The position numbers were made by a program, and so were the translations under genes. DNA of 64,000 bases, taken from Spartobacteria bacterium LR76. Its GTDB lineage: Bacteria > Verrucomicrobiota > Verrucomicrobiia > Chthoniobacterales > Terrimicrobiaceae. Of the stretch, positions 16,753 through 25,568 are shown in pieces (within the stretch, counting starts at the first letter, position 1; every line of letters begins with the position of its first letter). The notes below the pieces were generated by a model. The model ran no database searches. It had not been told where the DNA came from and saw only the letters and a program-made list of their open reading frames with translations. Location of the stretch: contig QAYZ01000016.1 of NCBI GenBank assembly GCA_003054655.1, positions 558,001-622,000 on the forward strand. The letters are read 5' to 3'.

Positions 16753-17205
16753 ATGAAAGTTCTCCACACTTTGCATCATCGAGCCGCCTTCAGCCTGGTC
16801 GAGGTCACCATGGCCATCGGGATCGTGTCCTTTGCCATTCTGTCGGTCCTCGGCACGATGTCGGTGGGCCTGAGCACCGTGCGTGATGCCAAGAAGGAGA
16901 CCACCAGCGCCCAGATCGCCTCCCAGATCGGCTCCGGGATGTCCCAGACGCCATTTACCAATCTCGCTGCGTTTGCGACCAACGGGCCGTACTTCTTCGA
17001 CGATAGCGGCAGGCAGATCGACAGCGTCCAGACGGCCGCTTTCAGCGCGAAGGTGGAGTCGGTCAGCACAGCCTATCCCGGTGCGCCGAGCGACGTCCTG
17101 ACGACCTCCGCCAGCAAGTGGCGCATCACGGTTTCCAGCCTCCGCCCGGGAACCACCAACGCCATTTCGTCCTCCCGGTTTTCCCTTTTGGTTCCCAAAT
17201 CCTGA
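16753..17205 (+). CDS. Verru_Chthon cassette protein B (GspI/PilV-like pseudopilin)
   Basis: A 150-aa prepilin-like protein. The prepilin peptidase site is RAA/FSLVEVTM with Phe13 as +1 and Glu17 as +5, followed by a hydrophobic helix (MAIGIVSFAILSVLGTMSVG). The short globular part (ISSSRFSLLVPKS at the end) resembles the minor pseudopilin GspI or PilV. It is the first gene of the Verru_Chthon cassette, a four-gene set known from Chthoniobacter and Verrucomicrobium whose function is not established. The next gene begins nine bases after this stop. Confidence 0.8.
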   Translation: MKVLHTLHHRAAFSLVEVTMAIGIVSFAILSVLGTMSVGLSTVRDAKKETTSAQIASQIGSGMSQTPFTNLAAFATNGPYFFDDSGRQIDSVQTAAFSAKVESVSTAYPGAPSDVLTTSASKWRITVSSLRPGTTNAISSSRFSLLVPKS

Positions 17206-17213
17206 TCTCTGTC

Positions 17214-18227
17214 ATGTGTGCGCGCGTCGATCGAGATCCGGCGGCGGGGGAGGGCCTCATCCGTGCAAGGAGAGCTGCTGCCTTCACGCTCATCGAGATC
17301 CTGGTGGCCGTGACGGTGTTTCTCCTCCTGCTGGGCATCCTCTTCTCGGTGATCGGTCAGGCGGGCTCCGCTTGGCAGCGCACCCGCAGCGACGCCGACG
17401 CCTATCAGTCCGCCCGCTTCGCCTTCAATCTCATCTCGCGCACGCTGAGCCAGGCACGGATGAATGTTTACACCGACTACGACAACCCTTCCAAGCCGAC
17501 CTCCTACCGGCGCAAGTCGGACCTGAACTTCGTCATCACCGCCCCGCCCGGGACGGACTTCGGACAAGGCAACGCCGTCTTCTTCCAGGCCCCGGTAAAT
17601 CGTACGCTGGACTCGGCCAATCTGGGAGGCCTGCCCGGGTTGCTCAACACGGTCGGCTACTATGTCACCTACGGAAAGAATCCCAATCTCCCGCCTTTCC
17701 TCCAGAGCTTTGACCGGAATCGCTTTCGCCTCATGCAACTGCTCACGCCCGCGGAAGAGATGAAGGCAATATTGACCGCTCCAGCTTCCGGGGATTGGTA
17801 TCAGAAGCAGCTCTCGAACTCGACCGTGATCGCAGACAACGTGGTCTGCATCATCTTCTGGCCCCGCCTCTCCAGCGAGGAGGACCCCGAGGGGGACACC
17901 CTGACCGCCGTCGCCAACAACGCCTATCGGTACGACTCGCGAGATGGCGCCAGCGCTTCTCCCCAGCCCATCACCGCCAATCAACAGCCTCCCCTGGTCG
18001 AGGTGGCTCTCGTCGCGATCGACAAGACCGTCGCCGGTCGTCTGCCCGACTCCGCCACGCCGCCCTCCGAGGTGACCACCGCGCTTTCCGGGCTTTTTTC
18101 CCAGGCGAACGCGACGAATTTCTCCGCGGATCTCGCCAAACTGGAGAAGAGCCTCAACGACAAAAATCTCTCCTGCCGCATATTTCGCACTACAGTGCAG
18201 CTCAAGGAATCGAGGTGGAGCAGATGA
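17214..18227 (+). CDS. Verru_Chthon cassette protein C (GspJ/PilW-like pseudopilin)
   Basis: A 337-aa protein with prepilin site RAAA/FTLIEILVAV (Phe24 as +1, Glu28 as +5). A hydrophobic helix and then SARFAFNLISRTLSQARMN follow, the pattern of GspJ/PilW. It is larger than typical GspJ, matching cassette protein C. I chose the ATG at 17214 because the longer frame overlaps gene B out of phase. The stop overlaps the start of D (ATGA). Confidence 0.8.
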   Translation: MCARVDRDPAAGEGLIRARRAAAFTLIEILVAVTVFLLLLGILFSVIGQAGSAWQRTRSDADAYQSARFAFNLISRTLSQARMNVYTDYDNPSKPTSYRRKSDLNFVITAPPGTDFGQGNAVFFQAPVNRTLDSANLGGLPGLLNTVGYYVTYGKNPNLPPFLQSFDRNRFRLMQLLTPAEEMKAILTAPASGDWYQKQLSNSTVIADNVVCIIFWPRLSSEEDPEGDTLTAVANNAYRYDSRDGASASPQPITANQQPPLVEVALVAIDKTVAGRLPDSATPPSEVTTALSGLFSQANATNFSADLAKLEKSLNDKNLSCRIFRTTVQLKESRWSR

Positions 18228-18823
18228 ACCGGTCTGCCTCATTCAGAGCATTCAGCCTGGTCGAGCTGCTGCTTGTCGTTGCGATCATTGGCATACTGCT
18301 CGTACTGACTGTTCCCTCGCTGACCAACGTTTCGCGCAGCATGTCGTTATCGCGATCCGGCCAGAGTCTGGCCGATGCCATCGTCCTCGCCCAGCAGCAG
18401 GCCGCGACGCTGAATCGCCGCGCCAGCGTGCGATTGATCAAGCTGCCGGATGAGGCGGGAAATGTTGCTTATCGCGGGGTTCAGCCCTGGATCGTCAAGG
18501 ACGACGCCGGGACTCTGGCGCCACTGTCGAGGGTGATTTCCTTTTCCTCCGGCATCGTAATCACAGCCGAGCCGAGCTTGTCGCCGATCCTGCAATCTCC
18601 CCCGTCCACCAATGGCACGATGCCGGTCTCGGGCAAGACGCGCGATTATGTCTCTTTTACCGTCCTGGCTAATGGCGGACTAGAGAATGTCACCTCGACG
18701 AATTCCTTCCTGACACTGGTGCACGAAAACGACTCCGCCAAAAGCGCCTCCGCGAGACCGGCGAATTTTTTCACCGTCAACATCAATCCCGTGACCGGAG
18801 AGGTCAGTACCTTTCAGCCCTGA
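18224..18823 (+). CDS. Verru_Chthon cassette protein D (GspH/FimT-like pseudopilin)
   Basis: The 199-aa product has the prepilin site FRA/FSLVELLLV (Phe10 as +1, Glu14 as +5) and a GspH/FimT-like segment, SLADAIVLAQQQAATLNRR. A good ribosome site (GAGGTGGAG) lies just upstream of the ATG, which overlaps the stop of C by ATGA. Its own stop overlaps the start of A (TGATG). These overlaps argue for tightly coupled production of all four cassette proteins in fixed ratio. Confidence 0.82.
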   Translation: MNRSASFRAFSLVELLLVVAIIGILLVLTVPSLTNVSRSMSLSRSGQSLADAIVLAQQQAATLNRRASVRLIKLPDEAGNVAYRGVQPWIVKDDAGTLAPLSRVISFSSGIVITAEPSLSPILQSPPSTNGTMPVSGKTRDYVSFTVLANGGLENVTSTNSFLTLVHENDSAKSASARPANFFTVNINPVTGEVSTFQP

Positions 18824-21800
18824 TGAATACGATGTCCCGTGCCCGCTCTCTGCGGATGGCAAATGGAGGTGCCGCTCTCGTCATCGTCCTGGCCATCCTC
18901 GTGCTCGTGGCAGGCTTTTCCGTGGCCCTGCTCAATCTCGCCGTCACGCAGCGCCAGTCGGCCGCGACCTTCCTCGCCAACTCCAAGACCCGGCAGCTCG
19001 GTGACACGGCTGTGGGCATCGTCCAGGCCCAGATCAATCACGCCACCACCCAGGGCGCGACCGTCGCCTGGGCCTCCCAGCCCGGCATGGTGCGGACCTA
19101 CACGACCAGCGGAAATCTCGACAAAGCGTACAAACTCTACTCGGCAACATCCCTCACAGAGACCAACCCGGCCTCGCTGGTCAATGATCTGCCGCCGGGA
19201 GACTGGGCCTCGTCTCCAGCTCTGTGGACAGATATCAACGCGCCCGTGGTCGTCGGTGGCAGGAGTGTCTATCCGATCGTGGACCCCGGCATCCTCGACC
19301 TGCCCACCAACTCCGTCCCGCTCGGGTTTTCCATCACCAGCGCGCCGGGATCGACCAGCAGCCAGCGCGCGCCCATGCCGGTAAAGTGGCTTTACATCCT
19401 GGAGGATGGCCAGATCGTGGCACCCATAGGATCAGGCAATAGCGTTACGGTCGCCGGAGCCACCGCGCAGAACCCCGTCGTGGGGCGGATCGCATTCTGG
19501 ACCGACGATGAAAGCTGCAAGGTCAACCTCAACACCGCCGGCGCGGGCAGCCTCTGGGATACCCCGCGATTTTACTCCACCGAGGAGGTGAACTTTGCGA
19601 ACAGCCAGCCGCTCAATGGAGAGTTTCAGCGTTATCCCGGCCACCCGGCGATGACCAGCCTGAGCGCGGTCTTTCCCGATCTCACCGACCAGCAGATCCT
19701 CTCCTCAATCACTCCCCGGTACCAGTGGGGCGGCTCGCAGCAGGGGGCCGTCAATACGTATGACAAGACCGACGCGTTGAATGGCGGGGTACTGGCGAGC
19801 GCTCCGCTCTACACCGACACGGATGAGATCGCCTTCAAGTCCAGCTACACCGATCGCTCGCTGAACAGCCTGTTCTCCCGGTCGGTGATCGAAAGAACGC
19901 GTTTCTTCCTGACCACCGACAGCCATTCGCCGGAGGTCAATCTCTTCAACCTGCCCCGCGTTTCCTGTTGGCCTGTCGCTACGGCTTCAGACAAGCGGAC
20001 GGCCTTTGACCAGGTCATCGCGCTGGCCGCCAGCATCGGATCATATCCCTACTACTTTCAGCGAGCAAACGCCCTGAGCCCCACGGAGGACTACTCCTCC
20101 ATCCAGCGAAACAAGGATCTCTTCGGTTATCTCCAGTACCTGACGAGCCAAAAGATCCCCGGCTTCGGAGTGAAGCTGGCCGACAAGTTCGGAGCCGATA
20201 ACGACCAGATCCTGACCGAGGTATGGGACTACATCCGGAGTACGAATCTCTACGACACCCGGCTGGCTGTCGGGAAGCAGTTCACCGCCGAGCCGGGCGC
20301 GCAGGGCAATGGCTATGGCTACGTCGTGCCGCTGGAGACCGGTAATGCCTCGGACCCCAATCGCGGGTTTGGCCGCAGCCTCACGCTGACAAAACTCGCC
20401 TTTGTCTTCATCTGCACTGCCGACCCGGTCGACACCCAGTCGGGTCAGGACCATCCCTATGCCGATGGCATGCTGCACAGCAACGATCCGACAAAGAACA
20501 AGACGCTTGGGAACACGGCGTTGACGAGCACCCAGCGCCGCGTGCAGATGATGATCCTCCCGCAGTTTTTCTCTCCATCGATGGGTAATGTCTGGATGTC
20601 TCCCAAGAATGTCCGCGTAACGATCGCCGGGCTGAACAACCTGACTCTGGCAGGCACCCCCCTGTTCTCGGCCTCCTCGGCCTCGTCGACTACCACGGAG
20701 ATGAGGTTTAACTCCGGCTGGCACCGCCGTTCGCTCGGCGGCACCTTCGACTACCGCGCCGTTTTCGGGGGATCGACCGGCTACACCCAGTCCGATCCCG
20801 GCATTCTCGACACCCCGAACTATCCTCTCTTTGCCTATCCCTGGATCAGCAAGTTTGTCACCGTGCCGGTTCCCAATCCCGGCACCGCCAGCCCGGGCGC
20901 GATGACCTTTGGCACAGGGCCGCTCACCGTGACCCTCCAAACCTCCACCGACGGAACGAACTGGACCACCTCGCAGGTGATCACCATCACTCCTCCGGCG
21001 TCATCGAGCATTCCCATTCCCAATCTCGTGCGGGTCGGGACCGGAGCCAGCGGCAGCGGCACAGGAGCCACCGCCGCCACGCCCGCGCAAACGTGGTGGG
21101 CCTTTAGCTATACCAGCCCTTGGACGGGAGGAACGAGCGGCCGCCTCGCCAACCTGATCGGCAATCCCGGGTACTACAAAATCTCGGGAGGCGTGCCGGT
21201 TGTATCCTATACGGATAGCGCCGTGTCCGGCACTGTGTTTCGCGAGGCGGAGGATAGCGTCTACTATACCGATGTCGTCCGCGAGATGGGCCTCGTCCAT
21301 GGCGATGCGCGCCTGGTGGCGGGATTGCGCAACGTCCCCTCCGAGGCATTCTCCCCCTTGGGAAACTGGTCCTCGACTGCTCCCGCCGATGCACTGATGC
21401 ACACACTGTCGGCCGGTTTGCCCAAGGCCATGTACGTCCCCGGAGGGAGTCAATTCCGGCGTCATTTTGTCACGACGAGTCCCGCTCTCGACGAATCCGT
21501 GGGAGCAGGCGGTCAGTTCGCTCCCGATTTTCGCAGCGATGCCTCCACGGCCATTCTCAATGCCGTCAATACCTCCGGCGATTTTGACAATGGCCTGGCC
21601 TTCTGGCCCGATGGGGCTTTCATTAACAAGCCGGATGAGGGCAACATCTATTCCTCTGGCGGTTCGCGGCCGTACTTTGATAGCTCCGAGTACGAAAAGT
21701 TGAATTCCGTGGGCTTCTTCAGCCCGAATCGCATCATGCCCGGGCCGGGCATGTTTGGCTCCCTGCCGACCCATCTCCGGCGTTATCAGGCCGACGCGGC

Positions 21801-22638
21801 CAACCCCGAGAAATACGCCTGGCGTACCCTGCTCTTTCGCAAGCAGCCATCGCACCCCAACGCCGTCACCGTGGACTCCAACGGCATCCCCACCTCGGCT
21901 CCCGACCATCTGCTCATGGATCTCTTCTGGATGCCGACGGTCGAGCCTTACGCCATCAGCGAACCGTTTACCTCGGATGGAAAGGTCAATATGAACTACC
22001 AGATTCAGCCCTTCACCTATATCAAGCGGGCTACTGGTCTTTACGCCGTCCTGAAGGCGGAAAAAATCCCGGCTGTCGAGAATACCGATACGAACTATAC
22101 GAATTACAAGGCGCTTATGTTCAAGGGCACATCGTCCCCGCCGCCTGCCAGCGCGTCCTATCGTCTGGACCTGGATGTCCCCACCACACTGAGCCAGTTT
22201 GACACGCGCTTTGCCGCGACCAGTGGGAGGCTTTTTCTTTCCCCGAGCGAACTGTGCGACCTCTGGCTGGTGCCGCAAGGCCAGTCGCTTGGCACGATGG
22301 AAACCTTCTGGAAAAGTCGCAACCTTACGGGCGACAACATGCGCGAACGTCCCTACACAACGATCATCCCGCGCCTCACGACCAAGTCGAATACCTTTAC
22401 CGTATACTATCGCGTCCAAAGCCTGCGCCAGCCACGCAGCGCCGCGGGCGGCACCTGGAGCGACGCGACCGGAACCGTAAGCGGCGAATACCGCGGCTCC
22501 GCCACCATCCAGCGCTTCATCGACCTGAATAACACCACGCTGCTGCAAACCGACTTTGCCACCAGCACCGCAAACAGACCCACGCTCGACACCTTCTATC
22601 GCTGGCGGGTGCTGAGCAGCAAGCAGTTCGCCCCCTGA
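18823..22638 (+). CDS. Verru_Chthon cassette protein A (giant GspK/PilX-like protein)
   Basis: A 1271-aa protein with one N-terminal membrane helix (ALVIVLAILVLVAGFSVALL) after a basic, Gly-containing leader, as in GspK/PilX, and without Glu at +5. Residues 228-237 read DDESCKVNLN, close to the D-E-x-G-(K/R)-(I/V)-N-L-N motif of GspK. The rest is a very long Ser/Thr/Gly-rich extracytoplasmic region of unknown fold. GspK is normally about 300-350 aa, so this is several times longer. Size and position match cassette protein A. It probably caps a pseudopilus-like fibre, or is displayed by one; that is inference. Confidence 0.82.
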   Translation: MNTMSRARSLRMANGGAALVIVLAILVLVAGFSVALLNLAVTQRQSAATFLANSKTRQLGDTAVGIVQAQINHATTQGATVAWASQPGMVRTYTTSGNLDKAYKLYSATSLTETNPASLVNDLPPGDWASSPALWTDINAPVVVGGRSVYPIVDPGILDLPTNSVPLGFSITSAPGSTSSQRAPMPVKWLYILEDGQIVAPIGSGNSVTVAGATAQNPVVGRIAFWTDDESCKVNLNTAGAGSLWDTPRFYSTEEVNFANSQPLNGEFQRYPGHPAMTSLSAVFPDLTDQQILSSITPRYQWGGSQQGAVNTYDKTDALNGGVLASAPLYTDTDEIAFKSSYTDRSLNSLFSRSVIERTRFFLTTDSHSPEVNLFNLPRVSCWPVATASDKRTAFDQVIALAASIGSYPYYFQRANALSPTEDYSSIQRNKDLFGYLQYLTSQKIPGFGVKLADKFGADNDQILTEVWDYIRSTNLYDTRLAVGKQFTAEPGAQGNGYGYVVPLETGNASDPNRGFGRSLTLTKLAFVFICTADPVDTQSGQDHPYADGMLHSNDPTKNKTLGNTALTSTQRRVQMMILPQFFSPSMGNVWMSPKNVRVTIAGLNNLTLAGTPLFSASSASSTTTEMRFNSGWHRRSLGGTFDYRAVFGGSTGYTQSDPGILDTPNYPLFAYPWISKFVTVPVPNPGTASPGAMTFGTGPLTVTLQTSTDGTNWTTSQVITITPPASSSIPIPNLVRVGTGASGSGTGATAATPAQTWWAFSYTSPWTGGTSGRLANLIGNPGYYKISGGVPVVSYTDSAVSGTVFREAEDSVYYTDVVREMGLVHGDARLVAGLRNVPSEAFSPLGNWSSTAPADALMHTLSAGLPKAMYVPGGSQFRRHFVTTSPALDESVGAGGQFAPDFRSDASTAILNAVNTSGDFDNGLAFWPDGAFINKPDEGNIYSSGGSRPYFDSSEYEKLNSVGFFSPNRIMPGPGMFGSLPTHLRRYQADAANPEKYAWRTLLFRKQPSHPNAVTVDSNGIPTSAPDHLLMDLFWMPTVEPYAISEPFTSDGKVNMNYQIQPFTYIKRATGLYAVLKAEKIPAVENTDTNYTNYKALMFKGTSSPPPASASYRLDLDVPTTLSQFDTRFAATSGRLFLSPSELCDLWLVPQGQSLGTMETFWKSRNLTGDNMRERPYTTIIPRLTTKSNTFTVYYRVQSLRQPRSAAGGTWSDATGTVSGEYRGSATIQRFIDLNNTTLLQTDFATSTANRPTLDTFYRWRVLSSKQFAP

Positions 22639-23006
22639 TTTATTTCGTCAGAGCCCCATGGGCGAAACCGACCAGGTGAAATACATGGAGGCTTTGTCGG
22701 AGAGCGATTCCAGCCCATCGCGGATCAGATTCAAGGCACCTGCTGCGGCAAAGCACTTTCGAACCTCTCGTGTGCCTGGCCAAGACCTTCCACCACTGGA
22801 GGGAGGCCCTCGTCACCATGTGGCGATTTACCAGAAACAACGGCATCACCGAAGGGTTCCACCGCAAGATGAAACTCATCCAAAGACGAGCCTACGGCTT
22901 CAAAAACTTCCACAACTACCGCTTGCGCCTCATCGCCCAATGCGGTGAACCCCAAACATCAACAAATGACCTCATCCCCATTTTTTGGCGGAGAGCCTCG
23001 TGGGCT
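22639..23006 (+). pseudogene. ISL3-family transposase C-terminal remnant
   Basis: From about 22770 a frame reads LAKTFHHWREALVTMWRF, then NNGITEGFHRKMKLIQRRAY and GFKNFHNYRLRLIAQCG. This is the conserved C-terminal end of ISL3 transposases, including the catalytic Glu region (TEGFHRKMK). The N-terminal two thirds are missing. Similar short sequences, AGAGCCCCATGGGC near 22652 and AGAGCCTCGTGGGC near 22992, bracket the fragment and may be relics of element ends. The frame runs on without a proper stop into the tRNA. Confidence 0.7.
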
Positions 23007-23034
23007 GGTCGCCACTCAGAAATGAGTGGCGACC
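23007..23034. terminator. Perfect 12-bp inverted repeat abutting tRNA-Glu
   Basis: GGTCGCCACTCA and TGAGTGGCGACC pair perfectly around a GAAA loop. The right arm includes the last bases of the tRNA acceptor stem. Transcribed from the tRNA strand it would form a hairpin right at the tRNA 3' end, acting as terminator or processing signal; it could also be an insertion scar. Confidence 0.45.
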
Positions 23035-23102
23035 CTAACGGGATTCGAACCCGTGTTACCGCCGTGAAAGGGCGGTGTCCTAGGCCACTGGACGATAGGG
23101 TC
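23030..23102 (-). tRNA. tRNA-Glu (UUC)
   Basis: The minus strand folds as a 73-nt tRNA. The acceptor stem is GACCCTA/TAGGGTC with discriminator G, the anticodon loop is CCTTTCACG with anticodon TTC, and the T-arm ACGGG-TTCGAAT-CCCGT is canonical. CCA is not encoded. The ISL3 remnant lies just downstream and a transporter gene of different composition upstream. Confidence 0.95.
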
Positions 23103-23239
23103 GTGCAGGACGGGTGAAAATGGGGGAGAATCGTTCTGGAGGCAAGGAATTTTTATTCGGGAATCATCGAAAACTTCTTCCGTCCTTCCTGTGGAGACCG
23201 GGCGTGACAGGAGGTTGGTGGCGTGCATGATGCGCCGAA

Positions 23240-24529
23240 ATGCATCCCGTTTACTGGAAGATCTGCTGGCGCCTGCTGCCGATTCTTGTGGGGTGCTTTC
23301 TCGTCAATTACCTCGATCGGATCAACGTAAGTTTTGCTGCGCTCACCATGTCTGCGGATCTTGGGTTGAGCGATGCCGCCTATGGGTTTGGGGCCGGGAT
23401 TTTTTTCCTTGGGTATTTTCTTTTTGAGGTGCCGAGCAACCTTGCCCTCTACAAGGTGGGGCCTCGCGTATGGTTTGCGCGCATCGTGTTGAGCTGGGGC
23501 GCGGTGTCTGCCGCGACGGCCCTGGTGCGAGACCCCTGGCATTTCTATCTTGTCCGGTTCCTGCTCGGGGTGGCGGAGGCGGGATTTTTCCCGGGGGTCA
23601 TGTTGTACATCACGTGGTGGTTTCCGGCGGAACTGAGGGCAAGGATTGTCGGATTATTTCTACTGGCTGTGCCGGTGGCCGGAATCCTAGGAGGGCCGGT
23701 TTCGGGTTGGATACTCGAGAGGTTCGCCGAGTTTGGCGGCTTGAGGGGATGGCAGTGGCTGTTTCTCCTTGAGAGTGCTCCCTGCCTTTTCTTGACGGTT
23801 TGGGTCTGGCGGAGTCTTCCTGATCGTCCCCGGGATGCTCGCTGGCTCACGGCGTCGGAGAAAATGCTCGTCGAGAGTGTTATTTCGTTCGAGGAAGAGT
23901 CGAAGCAACGGCTGGGTGCTCCTGATACGATGTGGGGTGCGTTTCGGCGGCCGATTGTCTGGAAGCTCTGTGCGACGTATTTTTGTTCGGCGATGGGGCT
24001 TTATGGATTGTCGTTCTGGATGCCGCAGATCATCCGTGAGTTTGGAGTGAAGACTCCTCTCGAGATCGGCTTGTACTCAATGATCCCGTGGGCGGTTGCG
24101 GCGGTGGTGATGCTTATGGTCGGGGCAAATTCCGATCGCACTGGGGAGAGGCGCTGGCATGCGATTATCTCCTCCCTCGTCGCTGCGGCCGGGTTCTCGA
24201 TCTGTCTGCTTACTCGTAATCCCTTCCTGGATATGGCGGGCATATCGATCGCTGCTGCGGGTGTGATGGCGATCGACGCGGTGCAGTGGGCGATGCCTGC
24301 GGCGGCTCTCAATGCCACAGCGGCGGCAGCGGGAGTCGCTTTGATCAACTCCTTTGGCAATCTGGGCGGTTTTTTCAGCCCGACGCTTATCGGGTTCATC
24401 TCGCAGAAGACTGGCAGTCCGGAACTGGGCCAATCCGTCACCATCGCGGCCATGGTCCTTGCCGCGGGCATCATTTTTGTCTGCCGCTCCCTTCAGCCTC
24501 CGAGGTTGTCGGGAAAAGAATTGGCGTAG
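23240..24529 (+). CDS. MFS transporter, anion:cation symporter (ACS) family
   Basis: The 429-aa protein has 12 predicted helices. It carries ACS-family marks: NYLDRINVSFAALTM after helix 1, FLGYFLFEVPSNLAL in helix 2, then VRFLLGVAEAGFFPGVMLYI and WWFPAELRAR. Family members move organic anions such as tartrate, hexuronates or phthalate by proton symport. Third codon positions look less GC-rich than in nearby genes (many TTT, GGG and GTT codons), hinting at separate origin beside the tRNA. It ends 49 bp before hemB. The substrate is unknown. Confidence 0.82.
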   Translation: MHPVYWKICWRLLPILVGCFLVNYLDRINVSFAALTMSADLGLSDAAYGFGAGIFFLGYFLFEVPSNLALYKVGPRVWFARIVLSWGAVSAATALVRDPWHFYLVRFLLGVAEAGFFPGVMLYITWWFPAELRARIVGLFLLAVPVAGILGGPVSGWILERFAEFGGLRGWQWLFLLESAPCLFLTVWVWRSLPDRPRDARWLTASEKMLVESVISFEEESKQRLGAPDTMWGAFRRPIVWKLCATYFCSAMGLYGLSFWMPQIIREFGVKTPLEIGLYSMIPWAVAAVVMLMVGANSDRTGERRWHAIISSLVAAAGFSICLLTRNPFLDMAGISIAAAGVMAIDAVQWAMPAAALNATAAAAGVALINSFGNLGGFFSPTLIGFISQKTGSPELGQSVTIAAMVLAAGIIFVCRSLQPPRLSGKELA

Positions 24530-24578
24530 GGTGGGAGAGGGGGCGATACTCGCTCTTTCGACCATCCTGGCAGCTAGA

Positions 24579-25568
24579 ATGAATCTACCCATCCGTCCCC
24601 GCCGACTTCGTCGCACCGCTTCCATCCGTCGCATGGTTCGCGAAACCGTGCTCACCCCGGACTCGTTCATCTACCCGTTGTTCGTTCACGCCGGAGCAGA
24701 GGCGGTGGAGATCGCGTCGATGCCGGGAGTCCGGCGCCTTTCGGTGGCGGGCCTGGTGAAAGAGTGCGAGGCCGCCTGGGCTGTGGGTATTCCCGCGGTG
24801 GCGATATTTCCGGCCATCGCGCCGGATTTGAAAGATGCCTGGGGGACGCATGGACTCGATGCAGGCAATGTGCTTTTTGAGGCCGTCAGGCAGGTGAAAA
24901 AGGCCCTTCCCGAGCTGACCATCGTTACCGACGTGGCGCTCGATCCCTATACGAGCCATGGTCATGATGGCGTACTGAGCTCCGATGAAAAGGAGGTGGT
25001 CAATGACGAGACCGTAGAGGTTTTGTGCCAGCTCGCTGTCAAGGAAGCCGAGGCGGGGGCGGATATCGTGGCTCCATCCGACATGATGGATGGCCGGGTG
25101 GGGGCGATCCGTGCCGCTCTCGACGCGGCGGGATTTGAGAGGACCATCATTCTTTCCTACGCCGCGAAGTACGCCTCCGCCTACTACGGTCCATTTCGCG
25201 ATGCCGTGGGGAGCAAGATCGGGAAAGACGCCATCAGCAAGGCCACCTATCAGATGGACCCGGCCAACGTGATGGAGGCCATACGCGAGATCGCTCTGGA
25301 TGAAGCCGAGGGAGCCGACATGGTCATGGTGAAACCGGCTGGTGCCTACCTCGATATCATTCGTGCCGTCCGCGACGTGACCGATCTGCCTCTCGCCGCC
25401 TATCAGGTGAGCGGAGAATATTCCCAGATCCATGCCGGGGCGAAACTCGGCTGGCTCGACTATGAACGCACCCGCGACGAGTCGCTGCTCGCGATCAAGC
25501 GCGCGGGTGCCGATCTGATCCTGACGTACTTTGCCCGCGAGGTCGCGGAGAAGCTCGCCCGGGCCTAG
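24579..25568 (+). CDS. hemB: Delta-aminolevulinic acid dehydratase (porphobilinogen synthase)
   Basis: The 329-aa enzyme condenses two 5-aminolevulinate molecules to porphobilinogen in tetrapyrrole synthesis. The active-site lysines are visible as Lys197 (SYAAKYASAYYGPF) and Lys252 (MVMVKPAGAYLD). The metal-site segment reads TDVALDPYTSHGHDG, with Ala120, Asp122 and Asp130 where zinc enzymes have cysteines. This is the magnesium-type, zinc-independent form. The ATG at 24579 opens the conserved PIRPRRLRR start. It ends tail-to-tail with the ATPase gene, sharing CTAG. Confidence 0.96.
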   Translation: MNLPIRPRRLRRTASIRRMVRETVLTPDSFIYPLFVHAGAEAVEIASMPGVRRLSVAGLVKECEAAWAVGIPAVAIFPAIAPDLKDAWGTHGLDAGNVLFEAVRQVKKALPELTIVTDVALDPYTSHGHDGVLSSDEKEVVNDETVEVLCQLAVKEAEAGADIVAPSDMMDGRVGAIRAALDAAGFERTIILSYAAKYASAYYGPFRDAVGSKIGKDAISKATYQMDPANVMEAIREIALDEAEGADMVMVKPAGAYLDIIRAVRDVTDLPLAAYQVSGEYSQIHAGAKLGWLDYERTRDESLLAIKRAGADLILTYFAREVAEKLARA

